A DNA stretch of 64,000 nucleotides from CBDBND01 sp965262665 (GTDB lineage: Bacteria > Pseudomonadota > Alphaproteobacteria > Rhodospirillales > Rhodospirillaceae): assembly GCA_965262665.1 (NCBI GenBank), contig CBDHFR010000004.1, positions 3,162,001 through 3,226,000 of the forward strand, read 5' to 3'. A model generated the notes under the pieces. It was not told where the DNA came from, searched no databases, and worked only from the letters and a program-made list of their open reading frames with translations. Shown here piece after piece: positions 1 through 8,497 of this stretch (position 1 is its first letter; every line of letters starts with the position of its first letter). The translations under genes and the position numbers were made by a program.

Positions 1-434
1 TTTCGGGCCGGATTTTTTCGCAACCGCCGCTTCTTCACGTTATTGCTCTCCGGCTCCCACATTCGCAGTCGGTCCGGTATGTCCGCGCCCATCGCGAGCA
101 TGCTGCGCTTAAGAGCTTCCAGCACAATTTCATAGGTTGGATTGCTTGCGTTCGACAGTAAGGTGTCAAGGATTTCCGGGTCATCGTCGCCGCGCAGAAG
201 TCGGATAGCCAGCATGCAGGCCTCACTCGCATCCGGATCGTCGGGTAAAACTTTTTCCACGATCCCGTCTTTCAACAATAGATTCTCTATTCTTCTGATC
301 TGGCGCTCTCGAAACTGGGGCATCGAGACCTCATCCAGCTCTAGCACACTCGCGGCCAGAAGGTAGCCGCAGGCGGTCATTTCAGCCTCTTCGTATTCTT
401 TTTCGATGGCCGATTGTGCGTCGGTACCGCTCAC
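1..434 (-). CDS. Hypothetical protein coupled to the integrase, 3' end beyond the window
   Basis: An uninterrupted minus-strand frame of 144 codons runs off the left edge. It starts at GTG 434-432, which overlaps the integrase stop TGA (433-431) in a GTGA arrangement, so translation is probably coupled. The product is acidic in its first two thirds (many Glu and Asp, for example VLELDEVSMPQF) and turns basic near the edge (VKKRRLRKNPAR). I see no signal peptide, membrane helix or domain that I recognise. Its position directly behind a P4-type integrase suggests island cargo or an accessory protein, but that is inference only. Confidence 0.6.
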   Translation of the reverse strand, partial: MSGTDAQSAIEKEYEEAEMTACGYLLAASVLELDEVSMPQFRERQIRRIENLLLKDGIVEKVLPDDPDASEACMLAIRLLRGDDDPEILDTLLSNASNPTYEIVLEALKRSMLAMGADIPDRLRMWEPESNNVKKRRLRKNPAR

Positions 435-1630
435 CAGCTTGTGTCCTTCAACGGTCGTGCCATTGGAACGACCGTTCCAATGGCATCGTTCGCGAGATAC
501 CCGGCCCACCGCCCCATCAGCGTGCGGCGGCGGTCCAACAGGTCCGAGCGGGCATAGGCGCCCTCCACACCCCTCACGACATGGGCAAGGCAGGCTTCGG
601 CAAGGTCTCTTGGTGCCTGGGCGGACTCCGAACACCAGTCTCGGAAGGTCGAACGGAAACCGTGGGGGACGGCGTCGATATCAAGATCATGCAACAGCTT
701 GGAAAGCGTCGAAGCGGATATGGGCTTGCGTCCGGCCGGGCTCGGAAACACCAGGCCGCTGCCGTCATCCAGCGCCCGCGCTTCTTCCAGGACCTCCAGG
801 GCCCGGCCCGATAGGGGGACGCGATGCTCGCGTCCGGTCTTCATCCGCTCACCGGGAATGGTCCATATCGCCGCCTCCATGTCGAACTCGGACCACAAGG
901 CGTGCCGGACCTCGCCGGACCGTGCGGCGGTCAGAACCAGGAACTCGAATGCCAGCTTTACCGATAGCGAAGCCTGGGAGCCCCTTACTGCCCGGATCAC
1001 ATCGCCGGTCTCGCTGTGGTGAAGGGCTCGAAAATGCTTAGGCGTATCGCTGACTTTGGGTAACGCCGCCGCAATGGCATCGCCGGCAGGATTGTCGCCG
1101 CGATATCCTTGTGCGATCGCCCACTTCATGATCGCGCTGATGCGTTGGCGAACCCGGCGGGCGGTCTCTGCCTTTTCGGTCCATAGGGGAAGCAAGACCG
1201 CCATCACGTCCGCTGTAGTAATCGTGTCCACAGCCCTGGCGCCGAGAAGGGGAAAGGCGTATCGCCGCAGGGATGCTTCCCATTGCCTGGCGGACGTACT
1301 GCCGGTGCGCCATGTCGGCTTGTGGATTTCGATTACCGTCCGGGCGGCTTCCTCAAAGGTCGGAATATTGGGCCGCCGCCTGAGTGCCAACGGATCACCG
1401 CCAGCACGGGCCAGCTTGCGGTTCTCGAAAGCGGCCGCACGGGCTTCGGCCAGGGAGACCAGTGGATAGCCGCCAAGTCCCATGTCGCGCCGCCGTCCTT
1501 GCACAACCGTTCGCAGAACCCACGACTTTGACCCGCTCGGCTTGACCAGCAGATACAAACCATTGCCGTCGCCGTACCGCCCCGGTTTCTTCACCGCTCC
1601 AGCGAACCTTGCCGTGATTTTTCCGGCCAA
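431..1630 (-). CDS. P4-type tyrosine recombinase / site-specific integrase
   Basis: This 399-residue protein is a full-length phage or island integrase. The N-terminal arm-binding domain (DUF4102 type) shows PGRYGDGNGLYLLVKPSGSK and LGGYPLVSLAEAR. A core-binding helical domain follows at about residues 95-190, then the catalytic domain. The catalytic residues are visible: Arg in TAARSGEVRH, the H-x-x-R box in VPHGFRSTFRDW, and the tyrosine in VEGAYARSDLLDRRR. The start is a TTG at 1630, because an in-frame TGA lies four codons upstream and the next ATG is out of frame. Such enzymes usually integrate beside tRNA genes, but none is visible here. The last codons overlap the start of the next gene, and the 3' end carries a perfect 28-bp palindrome. 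Confidence 0.93.
   Translation of the reverse strand: MAGKITARFAGAVKKPGRYGDGNGLYLLVKPSGSKSWVLRTVVQGRRRDMGLGGYPLVSLAEARAAAFENRKLARAGGDPLALRRRPNIPTFEEAARTVIEIHKPTWRTGSTSARQWEASLRRYAFPLLGARAVDTITTADVMAVLLPLWTEKAETARRVRQRISAIMKWAIAQGYRGDNPAGDAIAAALPKVSDTPKHFRALHHSETGDVIRAVRGSQASLSVKLAFEFLVLTAARSGEVRHALWSEFDMEAAIWTIPGERMKTGREHRVPLSGRALEVLEEARALDDGSGLVFPSPAGRKPISASTLSKLLHDLDIDAVPHGFRSTFRDWCSESAQAPRDLAEACLAHVVRGVEGAYARSDLLDRRRTLMGRWAGYLANDAIGTVVPMARPLKDTSW
458..485. repeat. Perfect 28-bp palindrome inside the integrase 3' end
   Basis: Two 13-base arms (TGCCATTGGAACG and its exact complement) are separated by AC. The palindrome lies about 25 bp before the integrase stop, inside codons for residues near NDAIGTVVPMARP. 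There is no T-tract, so it does not look like a terminator. It could bind a dimeric regulator or be part of a recombination site. Confidence 0.7.
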
Positions 1631-1708
1631 TTGGTGCCCTCATAAGTTACCACATCATGAGTGGGAACTTAGTGGTACTCGGTAGCACTGTCAAGCTGTC
1701 AGAAAAGA

Positions 1709-2395
1709 ATGAACACATTGATTCTAAACAAGAATATAGCATTCCTTAGAATACAGTGGATATACCAAGCAGGGACGGATGCTCCCTACAACGGGGCTCT
1801 GGCCGACGTTGGCGCGCCCGGTGAATTTGATTCCTTTGTTGTCGGATGGCCCCAGGTGATTCGCTGGAACGACGGGTCGTGGCGCATGTATTACCACTCA
1901 GTCGACCCTGGTCAGGGGTATGTTTTGGCCTGGGCGGAGTCAGACGACGGTTTTCGCTGGGAAAAGCGCGGTCCCATTTTTGGCCGCGGTCCCAAAGGCC
2001 GGTTCGACGACTACGGCGTCGCCACACGTCAGATGATCCGTCATCAGGGTCGGTGGCATTTGTTTTATGAAGGGTGCCAGGACGTGGGCGAACTGCCTCA
2101 GGTGGACCGGCAAATCGGCCTCGCCGTCTCCGACGACGGGTTGAACTGGGAGCGGGTGGACGGTCCCAACGACAACAAATCCATATTGTCGCAGGCACCC
2201 AAAGGGTCAGGGCGCTGGGACTTCCGTATGGGGTGCCCGTGGGTCTTGCCTTTGGGGGACAGTAGTTTGCGCATGTATTACATCGGTTCCAACGAAGCGA
2301 ACCGGGAAGGCGGCAGTGAGTTGGCCAGCATCCATCAGATCGGCATGGCCGTCAGCGACGGCGACGTGACGCGCTGGAGACGATGGGAGGGATAA
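1709..2395 (+). CDS. GH32/GH43-like five-bladed beta-propeller protein, probably 5'-truncated
   Basis: The 228-residue product carries repeated propeller blades of the glycosyl-hydrolase 32/43 superfamily type. Each shows a W-R-M-Y-Y or W-H-L-F-Y strand followed by an S-D-D-G-x-x-W loop: WRMYYHSVDPG, AESDDGFRWEKRG, WHLFYEGCQD, AVSDDGLNWERV. No substrate can be assigned. The first 20 residues (Ile, Leu and Asn rich) do not look like a blade, and the protein seems short for five blades. The true 5' end may have been replaced when the neighbouring integrase element inserted. No good ribosome-binding site is seen. The gene may be a remnant rather than functional. Confidence 0.55.
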   Translation: MNTLILNKNIAFLRIQWIYQAGTDAPYNGALADVGAPGEFDSFVVGWPQVIRWNDGSWRMYYHSVDPGQGYVLAWAESDDGFRWEKRGPIFGRGPKGRFDDYGVATRQMIRHQGRWHLFYEGCQDVGELPQVDRQIGLAVSDDGLNWERVDGPNDNKSILSQAPKGSGRWDFRMGCPWVLPLGDSSLRMYYIGSNEANREGGSELASIHQIGMAVSDGDVTRWRRWEG

Positions 2396-2685
2396 CCGCC
2401 CCCTCTTTTTGGCAAAGTCGCTAAGTCGCTGTCTCTTGGAGACGCTTGGCAGAATATAAGGAGTGCTCTAGTCAGTTGTGAAACCGTTGGTCATTTCCGT
2501 TTTTGACCCAAAGTGGACATGCGTCTTCATTACTACACCGTCAGACCACACAATTCTCAAGGCTACAGACTACCTGCACCACCCTTACAAGTGCTCGCTG
2601 TAAAGTAACTTGATCAATCTGTCGCCGTTCTCTAGGGACGTTACCTAATCAACAATAATTCACCTCGTTTTGATGGAGGCAATCA
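2396..2685. other. Intergenic region without a recognised gene
   Basis: This stretch has lower GC than its neighbours and holds no convincing ORF or RNA gene. Its last 15 bases contain the strong Shine-Dalgarno GGAGG for the AhpD-like gene at 2686. Confidence 0.5.
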
Positions 2686-3129
2686 ATGAAAGATAGGATC
2701 AAAATCCATAGTTTGGCGCCAGACTCCGTTAAGGCCATGTTTGGGCTCGAGACGTACCTAAATTCAACGACGCTAGATGCGCTTCTAAAGGAGTTGATAA
2801 AAATTCGGGCCTCGCAAATCAACGGCTGCGCTTATTGCATTCAAATGCATTCAGAGTCCGCTAGAAAAATAGGGGAATCAGAACATCGAATTTACGCACT
2901 TTCAGCATGGAAGGAATCACCACTATTCAATGATCAGGAAAGAGTAGTGCTGGCATTGACTGACGAGATGACGTTGATTTCAACGAACGGTCTGAGTGAT
3001 GACTGTTACGAGACGGTATTGACAGCACTGGGCGAAACCGCATTGGCTGAAGCTATGATGCACGTCGTTGCTATTAATGCGTGGAACAGGATGGCCGTAG
3101 CCACGGCGATGCAACATGATCAAAAATAA
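2686..3129 (+). CDS. Carboxymuconolactone decarboxylase / AhpD-like alkylhydroperoxidase
   Basis: The 147-residue protein matches the all-helical CMD/AhpD fold. The redox motif is C-A-Y-C-I-Q-M-H in NGCAYCIQMHSESAR, followed by the expected histidine. These proteins act as peroxidases or redox partners, with the two cysteines cycling between dithiol and disulfide. The start is supported by GGAGG about nine bases before ATG 2686. The codon use is more AT-rich than in the surrounding genes and the gene stands alone on its strand, consistent with recent acquisition. The physiological substrate is unknown. Confidence 0.85.
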   Translation: MKDRIKIHSLAPDSVKAMFGLETYLNSTTLDALLKELIKIRASQINGCAYCIQMHSESARKIGESEHRIYALSAWKESPLFNDQERVVLALTDEMTLISTNGLSDDCYETVLTALGETALAEAMMHVVAINAWNRMAVATAMQHDQK

Positions 3130-3381
3130 GAGGCGTCGAATGCTCTCAAGACCTGGCCGCAAAATTGTCACTACTGGGCAGAATAAAAAGTCTCACCGGC
3201 ATGAATCTCTATGCCTCGGTACTAGCGGCGCAGTTCTGAACTGAAGTATGTCTCTATAAAGTCCGCTGACGTCTGCTTATGGCTAATTGCAGACCTCTTG
3301 CATGAAGTGGCTTAACGTCCGCTTTAGGGTGCTTAGCGGACTTTCTTGGATTCTAATTGAAATACAAAACGCCCCCGTACT

Positions 3382-4449
3382 CTACAGCCGGTTCATGTCC
3401 AATCCGGCGTCGCGATCGATCCAAGCATTCTGTAAAAGATCACCGGTGTATCCGGCGGCTGTTGTATCGCCCTTGGCTTGGTAGGCTTGCTGTAAACCGT
3501 AAAGTGACCAAGCGTTATTGGGCGCTTCGACGAGACTGGTTTTGAACGCCTGAATGGCGTCGTCTACCCGGCCAACGGCCAAGTAAGCCGCGCCGAGAGA
3601 TTGGCGCACCGGGTTATACCAATAGGGCGGCTCCGTGTAATTTACGGTGTCCTGGATAGTCGCGCCCGCTTCAAACCGTTTGATTGCGGTCTCCAGATCT
3701 CCTTCGCTTTGAGCAATACGGCCTAGCGCTACGTTCTGTGCGATGGACAACAACGCTTTGGCAGGCACACCTCCAGCGGACAAAGCACGGAAGTCGGCAG
3801 TGTTGTTGATCCCGGCAATGGCATCCACTTCAGCAAGCGCACGTTCGGAGTCTTCTTGATTGGCAAAGGCAACGGCACGGGCGTAGTGCCACATGGCTGC
3901 AACGTAGGGTGCTCCCACACCCGGATCGGGCAAGGCCAGAATGGTGTCCGCATCGGCGAATTGAGCATAGGCAAACAAAGGCGCCGCTTTTACTGGATGC
4001 ACAGCCGCCGGTGCCGCAGCCATGGCACAGGTGGGATCGACCTCTGAGCCGGCGGCAAAGGACCGGATCGCTTCGGCATGGTTAAACGCGTAAGTAAAGC
4101 GCAGGCCCTGATTGAAATAGGCTTGAGCATCCTCTGAGTTCGTCGAGATGTCATAACTCAGCGTACCGAGATCGTCATACAACGGCGTCGGCATGGAGAT
4201 AGCGCGCCGGTCGGCGGCGGCGTAGGCTTGCTAGGCGCCGGCCGCTTCCAGCGCCTGACGCAGCAGAGACTTGCGTTGGGTACCGGCGGGACCGCATACC
4301 GATCTGCCAACGGTCGCTGGATCGAACAGCTCAGCCAGTTTGTCGTTCTTTATGGTTTACGGTTGAGACGGCTGTCCTGAACAACCGACCACGCCGCTGA
4401 CGAGGGCTGTGGTGACGGCAGCGGCGGCGATGAGCGTGAGTCTCGGCAT
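3382..4449 (-). pseudogene. Decayed TPR lipoprotein gene (two in-frame stops and an internal deletion)
   Basis: One reading frame can be followed from ATG 4449 to 3382. It opens with a lipoprotein signal peptide (MPRLTLIAAAAVTTALVSG, lipobox Cys at residue 23) and is cut by TAA at 4359-4357 and by TAG at 4233-4231. The frame then continues as an open 270-residue TPR protein from ATG 4194 (ISTNSEDAQAYFNQGLRFTY, then helical repeats up to LVEAPNNAWSLYGLQQAY). Relatives as I recall them are about 550 residues long. Here DPTCAM is joined directly to a segment AVHPVKAAPLFAYAQF that normally lies some 200 residues later, so an in-frame deletion has also occurred. The distal part could still be made from ATG 4194, but without export. 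Confidence 0.75.
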
Positions 4450-4605
4450 GGCGAGCTCCCTTGTCTAACTGTCTCGTTGTCGCGCAAGAGTGCCGTTGCG
4501 CCCGACAGCGCACAAGCCCGTAAAACGCATGGCTGGGCTTCAAAAACAGAAACGAAGTCTTTTCAGCACCCAGACGTTAGTGGTCCTTTCTCTTTTTGGA
4601 CCGAG

Positions 4606-6054
4606 TTACCACTGCCAGATCTTGTCTCCCAGCAGGCGTCCGAAGGTCATGGCCGGCATCAGGGCCATGCCGCCGCAGAAGGCCTTGCCCGAGGTGGCGC
4701 CAAGGCCCAGGCATTCACCGGCAGCGTAAAGACCGGAAACAGGGGAGCTGTCCTCGCGGGTCACTTCCAGGTTCTCGTTAACCGCAAGACCTGCGAAGCT
4801 GGTGATCGAAAGTCCGTGGTGTTTGATGCCATAGAACGGCGGCTTGCCGATGGGCGCCGGTAGGCTGATGCGGTGGAAGTCTTCGTCGTTACCTTTTTCC
4901 ACGAAGGTGTTGTAGCGCGCCACGGTCTCTACCAGGTTGGCTCCATCGACACCCATAATCTCGGCCAGGTCTTCCAGCGTATCGGCGCGTTTGAAGGATT
5001 CATGGTCGTTAAACAGCGGATCGGCGTCTTCGTGAGTCATCTCCGTAAAGATGCAGATGGACTCTTCCCGCGCCCGCTGATCGTAGATGGCCCAAAAGGT
5101 GATATCGGGAATGGTCAGCAATGCCAGTTCCTTTTCGTCGGGGCTTTCGGAGTCTTCAGAGACAAAACGCTTGCCGTCCCAATTGACGAAGATTTCCCAT
5201 AACGGACGCGGACCTTGCAGAGAAACGGTGGTCACCCGGGTGATGAAAGACACATAAGACGGGTCTTCGGGATCCTTCACCCGGCCGAAGGTGGGCATGA
5301 AGTAATCCTGATAGCGCACATGACCACCGGCCTGCTCACCCAGTTCATGGCCACGGCCATTGGCGTGCGGATGCGAACTGAACGACGGACCGCCTTGGTA
5401 AAGGGGGTAGCCGTTGGAGTACTTGGGAAACAAATCCGGATTGGAGGCATAACCGCCCATAGCAAGCAGCACGTTGGGCGCAGATATGGTTTGCTCTGTG
5501 CCGTCCTTGGATTTGACTTTCACGCCGGTGACCCGGCCATCATCGCCTTGAACCAGATCCAACACTTCCGTTTCCAGCATCAGGGTGATACCGCTGGCGT
5601 CGACCGCTTTCATAAACTCGGTGCCGAGAACCTTCTGCAGCGGTTTGCCGCCGCGGTCCGGTCCCCAATAGGTGCGGGCGATTTGATAAGGCTCGTGACC
5701 CTTAAAGATCACCGGCATCTCGGGCAGCAATTCGAGATCGTGATCCAATAACCAGTGCAGGGTGTCAGCGGCATTGTCGACGGCGAGGCGCACGACAATG
5801 AGGTCGGCCGTACCGTGGGAAATGCGCATGATGTCTTCGTAGTGAAGGTCGGGTGTGTCGTGGATGCCCTGTTCTTTTTGCAACCGCGTCCCGGCGGCAC
5901 TCATCTGCCCGGTCGACCAGGGAGTGTTACCGCCGATCTCGTCCCCGATATCAATGGCGAGTACCCGTCCGCCCCGATTGGCGGCGAATGTTGCAGCGGT
6001 TTGCCCCGCCGTCCCAACACCACAAACGATAACGTCGTAATCAAACGTACTCAT
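4606..6054 (-). CDS. FAD-dependent oxidoreductase of the fumarate reductase / ketosteroid dehydrogenase family
   Basis: The 482-residue flavoprotein has an N-terminal dinucleotide-binding motif CGVGTAGQTAATFAANRGG, the conserved DEIGGNTPWSTGQMSAAG segment and a C-terminal FAD-closing motif GLYAAGECLGLGATSG. This is the family that transfers hydride to or from alkenes and ketosteroids (fumarate reductase flavoprotein, urocanate reductase, 3-ketosteroid dehydrogenase). There is no signal peptide, so it is cytoplasmic. It overlaps the stop of the upstream gene by 4 bp (6051-6054) and is probably co-transcribed with it. The substrate is not evident. Cupin and amine oxidase genes nearby point to catabolism of a ring or amine compound. 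Confidence 0.85.
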   Translation of the reverse strand: MSTFDYDVIVCGVGTAGQTAATFAANRGGRVLAIDIGDEIGGNTPWSTGQMSAAGTRLQKEQGIHDTPDLHYEDIMRISHGTADLIVVRLAVDNAADTLHWLLDHDLELLPEMPVIFKGHEPYQIARTYWGPDRGGKPLQKVLGTEFMKAVDASGITLMLETEVLDLVQGDDGRVTGVKVKSKDGTEQTISAPNVLLAMGGYASNPDLFPKYSNGYPLYQGGPSFSSHPHANGRGHELGEQAGGHVRYQDYFMPTFGRVKDPEDPSYVSFITRVTTVSLQGPRPLWEIFVNWDGKRFVSEDSESPDEKELALLTIPDITFWAIYDQRAREESICIFTEMTHEDADPLFNDHESFKRADTLEDLAEIMGVDGANLVETVARYNTFVEKGNDEDFHRISLPAPIGKPPFYGIKHHGLSITSFAGLAVNENLEVTREDSSPVSGLYAAGECLGLGATSGKAFCGGMALMPAMTFGRLLGDKIWQW

Positions 6055-6733
6055 GCGTCCCTCACCTGTTCAAAATCGATCAAATCATAATAGCGCCCAA
6101 CTTCGGGCACCGTCGTATGCACCGGCAGCCAATCTCCCGGCTCCGTATAGAGATTGAGGGTGCGGCCCGTGCCGGTGTGCCAGTCATAGCGCTCGCACGC
6201 AAAAGTGCCGGCGGGTACAGACACTTTTTCAGGACCCCGATACACCATGTCATAAGATTTGGGTTCCAGGATTGGACCGGATGCGCCGTTGGGAACGGAC
6301 GAACAGTTGAAGCAATCGGTCAGAGTTTGGATATCACCGGGGCGGGACCGGTCCACATGTATACACTTCCAGATATCGACACTGATGGGATGGGTGCCGA
6401 ACAGACGAGGCCGGCCGTTGGCGGGCAGGCGTTGTGAGACGTGTTTGTTGGCGGCCGTATAGGATTCACCTTCCGCTTGAGTCTCCGTAAAACGGAACCA
6501 ACCCATGCCGATAAATTTGTGTTCGCTGCTCACCCGGACAAAACAGTCGATCACCCGGAAGTCTTCATCCACCGTATAGGTGACATCGCGCACCAGGCCG
6601 ATGTCATCCATTTCGCACAAACAGCGCAGCGTTCGCGATCCATCCGGTTCAACCGTGACGGTAAAAACTCCCGCCCGAATTCCCCACCCTCCTTGCGGGA
6701 ATAAGAAATAGTGCCGCGATAGAGCTTGGTCAT
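6051..6733 (-). pseudogene. DUF3108-like conserved protein with a 5' frameshift
   Basis: The main frame gives a beta-rich protein ending LIDFEQVRDA, with TVTVEPDGSRTLRCLCEMD, YDMVYRGPEKVSVPAGTF and RTLNLYTEPGDWLPV, a layout I associate with DUF3108-like proteins. The natural start is probably ATG 6733, which has a strong GGGAGG upstream and encodes MTKLYRGTISYSRK in another frame. The two frames join if one base is added in the A5 run at 6663-6667 (T5 on the coding strand), giving REFFTVTVEPDG. A frame open from 6821 exists but its first residues look untranslated. This is either a real frameshift or a homopolymer sequencing error. The protein is coupled to the downstream flavoprotein. Confidence 0.6.
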
Positions 6734-6922
6734 ACCGCCCCTCCCTGCGTAGGCATATCAGAAATCCTAGGCTTTGAGCCTGTTTTGAGAAGGCGTAGGA
6801 CCCCGCCACTGGGTCCTTCACAGCCTTGTGACGGGCTTAAATCTTTCAAAGTTTTGCCTTATTTGGGAGGCACCCTACACTCTGTAACCGGTCTATGACC
6901 GGCTGAATTTAAGGACAAAGAG

Positions 6923-7312
6923 ATGAGGCACTTAAAACCCTTCCTTATCGGCGCGGCCTTGTTGAGCCTGACCTTAGCGCCGCCGGTGTCGCCAGCCTTG
7001 GCGGAGGGCAATGTGCCTGAAGTCGGTGAGGTGGATCAGTGTTTGCCGCTGACCCGCATCAAACGCACCAAGGCCATCGATAACCAGACCATTGTGGTGG
7101 AAATGAAGGGCCGGGATGGCTGGCGAAAAATGGAAATCTCGAGTCGCTGCCCCGGCTTGAAAATCGAAGACAGTTTCAGTTACGCGACATCGCTCATTGC
7201 ACTGTGCAAAGGTGATATCATTACGGTGCTTGATGTTGGGTCCCGCTGCGGTCTAGCGCAAATCACCGCTATCAGTGAAGAAGATGCCAAGGCGCTGTTC
7301 GCCAGTCGGTAG
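6923..7312 (+). CDS. Small secreted DUF6491-like protein (first of tandem pair)
   Basis: The 129-residue product has a Sec signal peptide (MRHLKPFLIGAALLSLTLA, cleavage likely after ALA). The mature domain has conserved cysteines and the motif AIDNQTIVVEMKG ... RCPGLKIEDSFSYATS ... LCKGDIITVLD ... SRCGL, a pattern I associate with DUF6491. It is presumably periplasmic and its function is unknown. The upstream sequence AAGGACAAAGAG gives a modest ribosome-binding site. The next gene, 21 bp downstream, is a paralogue, so the two form a tandem duplication on the plus strand, opposite to the flanking cluster. Confidence 0.75.
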   Translation: MRHLKPFLIGAALLSLTLAPPVSPALAEGNVPEVGEVDQCLPLTRIKRTKAIDNQTIVVEMKGRDGWRKMEISSRCPGLKIEDSFSYATSLIALCKGDIITVLDVGSRCGLAQITAISEEDAKALFASR

Positions 7313-7333
7313 AATTATTTAAAGGAGTTTCTT

Positions 7334-7735
7334 ATGTTATTTATTAAAGTAGGCGCGATTGTTCTATTATGTGCACTGACCGTGTTGGCTGCGCCTGCGT
7401 TGGCCGAGCCGGGTGATGAGCAGCAATGTATCCGGCTCACCGCTATCGATGAAACGCCGGTGATCGACAACCAGACCATCCTGGTGGAGATGAAGGGCAA
7501 TGGCGGCTACAAGCGTATTGATCTGCTCAACCGCTGTAGCGGTTTGAAGATCGAGGGCGGCTTCGCTTATTCCACGTCGATCAACCGTCTTTGCAAACAG
7601 GACCGGTTGACTGTGATCTGGGCCGGTACTCCATGTCTGATCGACAAAATCGTCGACATCACCGAAGAGGAAGCCGATGAGCTGATGGACCGCAAATACA
7701 AGCGCGGCAAATTCAGTGAGCGGGCGGACCGATAG
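7334..7735 (+). CDS. Small secreted DUF6491-like protein (second of tandem pair)
   Basis: This 133-residue paralogue of the preceding gene has a signal peptide ending in APALAEPG and the same core: PVIDNQTILVEMKGNGGYK, NRCSGLKIEGGFAYSTS, LCKQDRLTVIW and a late cysteine. A good AAGGAG lies eight bases before ATG 7334. Its C-terminus is charged (DRKYKRGKF). Its last 23 bases overlap the convergent cupin gene that ends at 7713. Its function is unknown. The pair probably arose by local duplication and is co-expressed. Confidence 0.75.
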   Translation: MLFIKVGAIVLLCALTVLAAPALAEPGDEQQCIRLTAIDETPVIDNQTILVEMKGNGGYKRIDLLNRCSGLKIEGGFAYSTSINRLCKQDRLTVIWAGTPCLIDKIVDITEEEADELMDRKYKRGKFSERADR

Positions 7736-8444
7736 TAAAATAAATCAGCGCCGAGTCCGGATAGGTGAGTTGCCGCCGCGGAACGCCCGGCGGTTCGATC
7801 TGGTAGCAGCCTTCGTCATAGCTATGACCGTCAGAACACGCTAACGCACCCTCCAGCACATAAAACTCTTCGAACCGCGCCAGCGGTTCGCCATCTTCGC
7901 CGGATGTCCATCCCGGTTTGGTGCGCAATAAAGCCGAGCCTTCGCCGGTTTCAGGATGCAGGCTGAGAACAAAACGTTCTGCGTTCTCCGCCGGTTCCCA
8001 TTCCCCGCCTGGCGGATCCGCATGATAGGCCACGGCACGCGATGGCGGTTTTTTGCTGACGTAGTAGGGTGACAGCTGTTTCGGCTGTTCGACGAAATTG
8101 AAGTCCAGCTCCCGGCCGATGCGCGACAGGAACCAGGACTCCTCCGGCACCGCGCTCTTGAACCCGTGCACGGTTTCCGGCGGATGGAAACAATAGGATT
8201 GGGGCGTCAGCCACACCCTGCTGTCGAAGGACATACGGCCTTTGACGATTAACAATTCTTCCGTGGTGTGGTGGTAGTGCGCCTTACCCGGCGGAGTCAT
8301 ACCGTCTTCCGGCACCAAACGATTAAGCGCAGTGCGTTCTCCCGTCGCCGGATCGCGGCTCAGTAATTTGGAATACAAACCGGGAGGACCGGGCTGGTCC
8401 CACTCCATGGCTTTGGTGTCGAGAAAGGTTACAGGTTCTCGCAT
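7713..8444 (-). CDS. Cupin-domain protein
   Basis: The 243-residue protein has the cupin metal-binding pattern in its first half: KAHYHHTTEELLIVKGRM with paired histidines and a glutamate, then FHPPETVHGF with the last histidine. A second, less canonical cupin half follows (EEFYVLEGALACSDGHSYDE ... EPPGVPRRQLTY). Cupins of this type are dioxygenases, isomerases or sensors. No reaction can be fixed here. A GGAGAG lies upstream of ATG 8444. It is the first of four cupin-type genes within 6 kb on this strand. Confidence 0.75.
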   Translation of the reverse strand: MREPVTFLDTKAMEWDQPGPPGLYSKLLSRDPATGERTALNRLVPEDGMTPPGKAHYHHTTEELLIVKGRMSFDSRVWLTPQSYCFHPPETVHGFKSAVPEESWFLSRIGRELDFNFVEQPKQLSPYYVSKKPPSRAVAYHADPPGGEWEPAENAERFVLSLHPETGEGSALLRTKPGWTSGEDGEPLARFEEFYVLEGALACSDGHSYDEGCYQIEPPGVPRRQLTYPDSALIYFTIGPPAH

Positions 8445-8497
8445 GACAGTCTCTCCTTACCCTTTGAGTATGACGGCCGTTTACGAACGGAGCGAGC

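Noticed and set aside
1631..1708. tRNA gene or attachment site next to the integrase
   Set aside because: No cloverleaf or T-loop sequence is visible in this 78-bp stretch.
3258..3344. Ten-base inverted repeat (AAAGTCCGCT / AGCGGACTTT) in the 3130-3381 intergenic region
   Set aside because: The arms are 67 bp apart with no T-tract and no nearby site that would make it a terminator or operator. It is possibly a dispersed repeat but unsupported.
4231..4359. Stop-codon reassignment as an explanation for in-frame TAG and TAA
   Set aside because: Many intact genes here end in TAG, TAA or TGA, and the gene concerned also has a large deletion, so ordinary decay is simpler.
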